DNA from: Thermohalobaculum sp039817245
Lineage (GTDB): Bacteria; Pseudomonadota; Alphaproteobacteria; Rhodobacterales; Rhodobacteraceae
Reading direction: 5' to 3'
DNA length: 10,116 nt
Assembly (NCBI GenBank): GCA_039817245.1
Contig: JBCBWF010000168.1
Location: 1 to 10,116, forward strand
The position numbers and the translations under genes are program-made. Below the pieces are notes generated by a model that was given only the letters and a program-made list of their open reading frames with translations, ran no database searches and was not told where the DNA came from. Of this stretch, positions 4,878-10,116 are shown one piece after another (position 1 is the first letter of the stretch; every line of letters begins with the position of its first letter).

Positions 4878-7800
4878 ATGGCCGATATCTTCTGGTCCCA
4901 GCTGCGCATGGACGACGGCTCCATGCCCGGCCCCGACGACGTGATCGTGGTCGATTCCGACGACCGGCTGATCTTCGACGCAACGAGCCCGGTCACCATC
5001 CAGGGCCTCGTCGTCTACGGCGAGTTCACCGCCGAGGACACCGGCCGCGCCTACGATCTCACCACCGACTGGGCCGTCGTGGCCGGCGACGGCACGTTCC
5101 GGCTCGGCACCCCCGAGGACCCCTACGAGAGCGCCTTCACCCTCACCCTCGCCGGCAAGGACGACCGCAACGACGTCGACCTGCGCGACTATCCGGACGC
5201 CTGCGAAACCTCCGGCGGCTGCCCCGTCACCGGCGGCGCGAGCTGCGACTGCGAGCACACCGACGCGAACGGCCACAACGCCCATCAGGTCATCGAGAAC
5301 AACAACGCCTATCTCATGGCCATGGGCGCCGGCGCCTCGATCGAGATCCACACCGACGACGCGGCCAAGACCAGCTGGACCCAGCTCGGCGCCACCGCGG
5401 AGGCGGGCAGCACCACGCTCACACTCGCCGAGGCGACCGGCTGGCAGCCCGGCGACACCATCGTCATCGCCTCGACCGACTTCAACGCCGACCAGGCGGA
5501 GACCTTCGAGATCGTCTCGGTCGCGGACGGGGGCAGGGAGGTCACGCTCGACCGCCCGCTCGAGCACATGCATTACGGCGAGATCGACCGCTACGACGAC
5601 CCCGACGGCGATGTGCACCGCCTCGACATGCGCGCCGAGGTCGGCCTTCTCAGCCGCGATGTCCGCATCCAGGGAGATATCGACTACGACCCCTCCCGCG
5701 CGCTGAACGAGCAGGCCGACCAGTATGGCGGCCACACCATGGTGATGCATGGCGGGGAGATGTATCTCTCCGGCGTCGAGCTCGCCTTCATGGGCCAGGC
5801 CGGCACGCTCGGCCGCTACCCCGCGCACTGGCACGAATCCGGCGACGTCTCCGGCCAGTACATCAAGGACAGCTCCGTCCACCACAGCTTCAACAAGGGC
5901 ATCACCGTCCACAACACCCAGAACGCGCTGGTGCAGGACAACGTCGTCTTCGAGACGATCAGCCACAATTACTATCTCGAACAGAACGACACCTACGACA
6001 ACGCGCTGATCGACAATCTCGGCATCAATGCCCGCGATGTCGGCCGCTTCGGCACCATCCGCGGCGCAAACGACGACAACCCCTCGAACTTCTATACGCC
6101 GAACGGCGACAACACCTGGATCGGCAACCACGCCGCCGGCTCCGACGACAAGGGCTTCTATTTCAGCCTCACCAGAGGCGGCACGCGCAACTTCGACATC
6201 TTCGAGGACAACGCCGCGCATTCGACCGACGGGCGCGCCTTCTACCTCAACCATGCCGGGCTGATTCAGGACGGCAACCCGAACGGCAGCGCCGCGCAGC
6301 CCCAGAAGGTCGACCCCTGGGTCGTCGACGGCTTCACCACCTACAAGAGCGACGGCGTCTATGTGCGCGGCATCGAGGGCACCTTCGCCAACTCCGCCTT
6401 CGCCGAGATGGGCAGCAATGCGCGCTTCCGCCTGAACCAGACCATCGAGGACAGCCTGATCGTCGGGCGCTCCGCCAATCTCGGCAATCCCGAGACCCGC
6501 GAGGAGCGCGACGCCGGGCGCAGCCTGCCGAATGGCGACGACAGCTTCCAGGGCTTCCAGCTCTATGACGGCCCCGGCGCGCTCGACAACGTGATGTTCG
6601 ACGGCTTCTACGCGGAGAAGGACGGCGCCATCGAGCTCTCCAACGCCATCCACAAATCCGCCTCCTTCGGCCTCAGCGGCATCACCTGGGGCGATGCGGT
6701 CACCGAGGAGAACAAGCTCTCCATCGGCGGCGGCGGCAACGCGATCGGCAACGACAGCTGGGCCCGCGGCCTCGTCGATGTCGATGGCAGCGTCACCGGC
6801 ACCCCGGGTGCGATGATCTACCAGCTCAGCAACGACCGCGACGGCTCCACCCACTTCAATGCCGGCGAGACCTACGAGGTCTTCGAGGAATGGGGCGCCA
6901 TCGTCACCTATGGCCAGCAGAGTGCGACGCTGCGCATCGACCGCAACGGCACCGATGCCAGCAACACCGGCAACAATGCCGGCAACCCGCTCGACGACGC
7001 CTCGGTCACCCGCTCGGACGGCGCCTTCGCGGAGAACCTGCGCAACCAGATCCCGCTCTTCGACGGCTACAGCTACGCGCTCGACTACCGCCGCCTCGAG
7101 CAGGACGATTTCCGCCTCTACCTGCACGATGCCGACTGGGGCCAGAGCTTCATCCTCAATCTCGGCCCCGTGCCGGCGGGCTCCAGCTTCACCGTCGACG
7201 ACCCCTATTCCTCCGCCGCCCGCCCGGCGCGCGAGGTCTCCTCGCTCGAGATGCTCGAGGCCTCGCCCGACACCGCCGTCTACCGCGCGCCGAACGGCGA
7301 GGTGACCATCAAGCTCGTCGCCGAGATGGCGCATGGCTATCTCTGGCCGCAGCCGGGCGTGACCTACAACAACGCCCTGCATTCCGGTGTCACGGTGCTG
7401 GTCGACACGAGCGCCGATCTCGATCTCGCCGCGCTGAGCTTCGACGACCCGACCCCGCAGGACCGGCTCGGCCCGCCGCCCTACGCCGAGGACCAGGAGC
7501 CGGGCGACACGGATCCGACCCCGCCGCCCAACCGCGCACCGGAGGCCGGGGACGACACCGCCGCCCTGCCGCATGCCGGCACCGCGCGCGTCGCGGTCCT
7601 GGAGAACGACACGGACCCCGACGGCGACGCGCTCGAGATCACCGCGGTCCGCGCCCCGGACGGCCTCGCCGCCGAGATCGATGGCGACAGCATCCGCGTC
7701 ACCGCCGAGGCGGGCTTCTCCGGCACCGCCGAGATCCGCTACGACATCGCCGACGGGCGCGGCGGCACCGACCGCGGCGAAATCGCCGTCACCGTCGCCG

Positions 7801-9824
7801 AGCGGCCGAACGAGGCCCCCGTCGCCCGCGACGACACCGCCGGAACCGAGGCGGGCACGCCCGTCACCGTTGCGGTCCTCGCCAATGACGCGGACGCGGA
7901 CGGCGACGCGCTCACCGTCTCGCTCGTCGGCACCCCGACCGGCGGCACCGCCGAGATCGACGGCGCCAACCGCATCGTCTTCACCCCCGCCGAGGGCTTC
8001 ACCGGCGAGGCCAGCCTCGACTACCGCCTGCGCGACGGCGCGGGCGGCAGCGACCGCGCCACCGTCACCATCACCGTGAGCGCCGTCGAGGCGCCCAACA
8101 CGGTCCCAAACGCCCGCAATGACAGCGTCACGCTCGCCTCCGGCGCCAGCGCGACCGTGGATGTGCTCGCCAACGACCGCGACGACGACGGCGACCCGCT
8201 CGTGATCACCGCCATCGCGCCGGGCGACGGCGTCAGCGCCGAGATCGTCGAGGGCGGCATCGCGATCGCCGCCGATCCGGGGTTCTCCGGCGAGGCGAGC
8301 CTGCTCTACACCGTGAGCGACGGGCAGGGCGGCACGGACGAGGCCCGCCTCGCCGTCACGGTCGAGGCCCCCGAAGCGCCCGACACGCCCGACGACCCCG
8401 AGCCGCCGGAGACCCCGGAGGACCCGGCCCCGCAAGACCCCGCGCAGATCACCCTCGCCCTCATCGACGCCGCCAGCGACACCCCCATGGGCACGCTCGA
8501 GGACGGCCAGACCATCACGCTCACGCCCGAGGAGCTGGGCACCCTCTCCATCGAGGCCTTCGCCGGCTCGCCGGATGTCGAGAGCATGGTCTTCACGCTC
8601 AGCACCGGCTTCACCCAGGTCGAGAACCGCGTCCCCTACGCCCTCTTCGGCGGCTCGCGCACCGACTATGTGGGCGGGCTCGACGAGGCGGGCAGCTACA
8701 GCCTCACCGTCAGCGCCTACAGCGAGAACCGCGGCGCGGGCACGATGCTCGGCACCCAGACCATCGCCTTCGAGCTCGTCGAGGAGGGGCCCGACCCCGC
8801 ACCAGACCCCGCACCCGACCTTACGCCAGAGCTCAGCGACCAGCTCGTCACCCTCGCTGCCGGCATGGCCGGGCGCAGCATCACGCTCTCCGCCAGCGAC
8901 TTCGGCACCGACCCCGAAGGCGAGGCGCTGGTGATCGACAGCGTCACCCAGCCCGCCAATGGCAGCGTCGCGATCGCGCCCGACGGCAGCACGCTCACCT
9001 ACACCCCCTCGGCCAGCTTCGCCGGGCTCGAGGTGATCGATGTCGCCCTCTCCGAGGCCGGCTCAGCCGGCGAGAGCCGCGCGAGCGCCACGCTCAGCAT
9101 CGATGTCGAGGCGCTGGCGATGCCCGATTTCGACTTCGCCCTGCACTACACCGATGGCGGCCAGGAGCGCATCGCGGCACTTGAGGACGGCATGGTCCTC
9201 CCGCTCGGCGCCCTCGACGACCGCCCCGTCAGCATCGTCGCCGAAACCGACGCCGCCTTCGACGGCAGCGTCCGGCTCACCCTCGGCGACGCCTCGCGCA
9301 TCGAGAACCACGAGCCCTACGCCCTCTTCGGCGATATGGCCGGCGATCTGCACGGCGGCATGGCGATGGAGGCGGGCAGCTACGAGGTCACCTACGCGGT
9401 CTTCGCCGGCAAGGACGGCGAGGGCGCGCTCCTCGGCACCGGCGCCCTCGGCTTCGCCGTGGAGCCGCCGATCCTGGAGGCCGCGCTCTACACCACCGCC
9501 TCGCAGATGGACGCCAAGGTGATGGCGCTGATCGACGGCAGCACGATCGACGCCTCCGATCTGGTCGGCCATGGCCGCCTCAGCATCGGCTTCACCGCCA
9601 CGACCGACGCGCCGGAGATCGGCTCGGTCCGCCTGCGCTACGACGGCGGCGAGCAGGTCGAGAACGTCACGCCCTACGCGCTCTTCGGCAATATCGGCGA
9701 CAATTTCAGGGGCGGCACGCAGTTCGAGCCGGGCCTGCACGAGATCGACGTCGCGGTCTTCGCCGACAGGAATGCCGGCGGCGAGCTGCTCGAGACCTTC
9801 GTCTTCGAGTTCGAGGTGGCCTGA
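4878..9824 (+). CDS. Giant G8-domain, beta-helix and cadherin-like surface or secreted protein (CEMIP/TMEM2-related N-terminal half)
   Basis: This is a 1648-residue modular protein. Residues 1-170 are G8-like (WSQ...MPGPDDVIVV...LVVYGEF). Residues about 175-240 (TLTLAEATGWQPGDTIVIAS) and EVGLLSRDVRIQGD at about 254 match the region after G8 in CEMIP/TMEM2/PKHD1. A right-handed beta-helix follows, with YPAHWH at 314-319 and VHHSFNKGITVH at 334-345. Residues 885-1165 carry three cadherin-like modules with DxDxDG calcium motifs. A Pro/Asp/Glu linker (1163-1188) precedes three PYALFG modules, with another cadherin-like module at about 1315-1414. There is no signal peptide or membrane span, and no GGxGxD RTX repeat, so type I secretion is possible but unproven. 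Its only cysteines are 109, 115, 123 and 125. A polysaccharide-binding or hyaluronan-depolymerase-like role is inference. Confidence 0.9.
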   Translation: MADIFWSQLRMDDGSMPGPDDVIVVDSDDRLIFDATSPVTIQGLVVYGEFTAEDTGRAYDLTTDWAVVAGDGTFRLGTPEDPYESAFTLTLAGKDDRNDVDLRDYPDACETSGGCPVTGGASCDCEHTDANGHNAHQVIENNNAYLMAMGAGASIEIHTDDAAKTSWTQLGATAEAGSTTLTLAEATGWQPGDTIVIASTDFNADQAETFEIVSVADGGREVTLDRPLEHMHYGEIDRYDDPDGDVHRLDMRAEVGLLSRDVRIQGDIDYDPSRALNEQADQYGGHTMVMHGGEMYLSGVELAFMGQAGTLGRYPAHWHESGDVSGQYIKDSSVHHSFNKGITVHNTQNALVQDNVVFETISHNYYLEQNDTYDNALIDNLGINARDVGRFGTIRGANDDNPSNFYTPNGDNTWIGNHAAGSDDKGFYFSLTRGGTRNFDIFEDNAAHSTDGRAFYLNHAGLIQDGNPNGSAAQPQKVDPWVVDGFTTYKSDGVYVRGIEGTFANSAFAEMGSNARFRLNQTIEDSLIVGRSANLGNPETREERDAGRSLPNGDDSFQGFQLYDGPGALDNVMFDGFYAEKDGAIELSNAIHKSASFGLSGITWGDAVTEENKLSIGGGGNAIGNDSWARGLVDVDGSVTGTPGAMIYQLSNDRDGSTHFNAGETYEVFEEWGAIVTYGQQSATLRIDRNGTDASNTGNNAGNPLDDASVTRSDGAFAENLRNQIPLFDGYSYALDYRRLEQDDFRLYLHDADWGQSFILNLGPVPAGSSFTVDDPYSSAARPAREVSSLEMLEASPDTAVYRAPNGEVTIKLVAEMAHGYLWPQPGVTYNNALHSGVTVLVDTSADLDLAALSFDDPTPQDRLGPPPYAEDQEPGDTDPTPPPNRAPEAGDDTAALPHAGTARVAVLENDTDPDGDALEITAVRAPDGLAAEIDGDSIRVTAEAGFSGTAEIRYDIADGRGGTDRGEIAVTVAERPNEAPVARDDTAGTEAGTPVTVAVLANDADADGDALTVSLVGTPTGGTAEIDGANRIVFTPAEGFTGEASLDYRLRDGAGGSDRATVTITVSAVEAPNTVPNARNDSVTLASGASATVDVLANDRDDDGDPLVITAIAPGDGVSAEIVEGGIAIAADPGFSGEASLLYTVSDGQGGTDEARLAVTVEAPEAPDTPDDPEPPETPEDPAPQDPAQITLALIDAASDTPMGTLEDGQTITLTPEELGTLSIEAFAGSPDVESMVFTLSTGFTQVENRVPYALFGGSRTDYVGGLDEAGSYSLTVSAYSENRGAGTMLGTQTIAFELVEEGPDPAPDPAPDLTPELSDQLVTLAAGMAGRSITLSASDFGTDPEGEALVIDSVTQPANGSVAIAPDGSTLTYTPSASFAGLEVIDVALSEAGSAGESRASATLSIDVEALAMPDFDFALHYTDGGQERIAALEDGMVLPLGALDDRPVSIVAETDAAFDGSVRLTLGDASRIENHEPYALFGDMAGDLHGGMAMEAGSYEVTYAVFAGKDGEGALLGTGALGFAVEPPILEAALYTTASQMDAKVMALIDGSTIDASDLVGHGRLSIGFTATTDAPEIGSVRLRYDGGEQVENVTPYALFGNIGDNFRGGTQFEPGLHEIDVAVFADRNAGGELLETFVFEFEVA
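7530..8360 (+). repeat. Three tandem cadherin-like (Big_9-type) modules in the giant protein
   Basis: The modules start at residues 885, 978 and 1074 (NRAPEAGDD, NEAPVARDD, NTVPNARND), so the periods are 93 and 96 residues. Each has a calcium-motif turn: NDTDPDGDAL at 910, NDADADGDAL at 1003 and NDRDDDGDPL at 1099. Each then has a GFSG/GFTG strand and a closing DGxGGxD turn. They probably form a calcium-stiffened stalk. A fourth, divergent module at about residues 1315-1414 has DPEGEAL where the calcium motif should be, so it may not bind calcium. Confidence 0.85.
8445..9821 (+). repeat. Three 'PYALFG' C-terminal modules in the giant protein
   Basis: A module of roughly 115 residues occurs three times: residues about 1190-1303, 1415-1531 and 1532-1648. 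Each has a core in which SV or SM begins a strand, followed by VEN or IEN, two variable residues, PYALFG (1253, 1480, 1599), an acidic stretch, GG or GL, G-x-Y/H and a closing strand. Copies 1 and 2 are separated by a cadherin-like module and a PDPAPDPAPD linker; copies 2 and 3 are adjacent, with 119 residues between motifs. Copy 3 forms the C-terminus. I recall this motif in other secreted bacterial proteins but not an established domain name. A beta-sandwich, carbohydrate-binding or export role is a guess. Confidence 0.8.
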
Positions 9825-9842
9825 GCGCGGGCCCGGCCCCGC

Positions 9843-9934
9843 CTCAACGGCCCGGGCGCCCGCGGCTCAGCGGCCCGGGCGCCTGCGGCTCAGCGGCCCG
9901 GGCGCCTGCGGCTCAGCGGTTCGGGCGCCCGCGC
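9843..9934. repeat. Four tandem 23-bp repeats overlapping the lipoprotein gene's 3' end
   Basis: Units lie at 9843-9865, 9866-9888, 9889-9911 and 9912-9934. Units 2 and 3 are identical; units 1 and 4 differ by a few bases. Each carries a gcccgggc-type palindromic core, except unit 4 where it reads gttcgggc. On the minus strand, every unit can be read as Arg-x-Arg-Pro-x-Arg followed by TGA. Unit 4 is the real end of the lipoprotein gene. Because 23 is not a multiple of three, the TGA copies (9913, 9890, 9867, 9844) fall in all three minus-strand frames. Replication slippage at a gene end is likely. Confidence 0.9.
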
Positions 9935-10098
9935 GGGGGCCAGACACGCCCGGTATCGCCGCGGAAGAACTCCTTGCCGGAGGGCGAGGCCACCAGCGGC
10001 TCGCTCGCGCCCTGTCCCAGAACATTGCTCCCGCCCTCCGGCGAGGAGGCGCAGGCCGCCAGGGTAAGCCCCAGCGCGAGAAGAAGCAGGCGTGACAT
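9913..10098 (-). CDS. Small putative lipoprotein, 61 residues
   Basis: Residues 1-15 are a short lipoprotein signal (MSRLLLLALGLTLAA) with the lipobox L-A-A-C and acceptor Cys16. The mature peptide would be about 46 residues, beginning CASSPEGGSN and containing KEFFRGDTGRVWPP. Ala at position +2 does not signal inner-membrane retention, so an outer-membrane anchor is expected. The ATG (complement of 10096-10098) follows an AGGA at complement 10107-10110; an ATG five bases upstream is in another frame with no lipobox. The gene converges on the giant gene, with 88 bp between stop codons filled by tandem repeats, and its last six codons and stop lie in repeat unit 4. I do not recognise the family. 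The promoter would lie beyond the window. Confidence 0.75.
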   Translation of the reverse strand: MSRLLLLALGLTLAACASSPEGGSNVLGQGASEPLVASPSGKEFFRGDTGRVWPPRGRPNR

Positions 10099-10116
10099 GG
10101 CATATTTCCTATAACC

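Noticed and set aside
4803..8435. Minus-strand open frame of 1210 codons antisense to the giant gene
   Set aside because: It is codon-aligned with the sense gene, so it stays open simply because TTA, CTA and TCA codons are avoided in this high-GC coding style. Its Val/Gly/Ala/Arg-rich translation shows no domain, and the sense frame has clear domains.
4878..9824. RTX calcium-binding nonapeptides in the giant protein
   Set aside because: Gly- and Asp-rich stretches occur, but no run of GGxGxDxxx repeats; the calcium-type motifs belong to cadherin-like modules.
9843..9934. CRISPR array
   Set aside because: The units are directly abutting, with no spacers, and one lies inside a gene end, so this is a simple tandem repeat.
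9867..10103. 78-codon minus-strand frame overlapping the lipoprotein
   Set aside because: It is a different frame with a Trp/Arg/Pro-rich translation, whereas the 61-residue frame has a proper lipoprotein signal and lipobox.

Overview
The window reads as one contig of very high-GC DNA with strongly GC-ending codons and tightly overlapped genes. A DAAC-type lipobox protein at the right end and the overall gene style suggest an alphaproteobacterium, plausibly of the Rhodobacterales/Paracoccaceae. This is an inference from style; there is no marker gene to prove it.

Left part (about 38-4619, + strand) is a CUT1-type ABC importer cluster. It holds the 3' end of an ATPase (MalK/UgpC type), two permeases joined by ATGA stop/start overlaps, a periplasmic solute-binding protein, and a class III metallophosphodiesterase. 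The last has metal ligands at almost the same residue numbers as the glycerophosphodiesterase GpdQ. The natural reading is uptake of a glycerol-phosphate-like or phosphodiester substrate with cytoplasmic hydrolysis, comparable to Ugp transport plus UgpQ but with a different enzyme fold. Perfect GC-rich hairpins follow the permeases (2363-2402), the binding protein (3755-3777) and the phosphodiesterase (4647-4675).

Middle part: a 258-bp non-coding gap (4620-4877) contains an AT-richer island that is the best place for a promoter. It is followed by one giant gene (4878-9824, 1648 residues). Its N-terminal half is a G8 domain plus a right-handed beta-helix of the CEMIP/TMEM2/PKHD1 type. Its C-terminal half is a stalk of three calcium-motif cadherin-like modules, a proline/acidic linker, and three copies of a 'PYALFG' module with a fourth cadherin-like module between copies 1 and 2. 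It has no N-terminal signal peptide and no room for one, and all four of its cysteines lie in one 17-residue cluster.

Right end: four tandem 23-bp repeats lie between the giant gene and a convergent small lipoprotein gene (9913-10098, - strand), and the last repeat supplies the lipoprotein's final codons and stop.

The first 42 bases are an exact reverse complement of bases 141-182. They replace the expected ATPase coding sequence, so the left edge looks like a fold-back chimaera or contig-end artefact rather than genuine flanking DNA. I see no RNA genes, CRISPR arrays or transposases.
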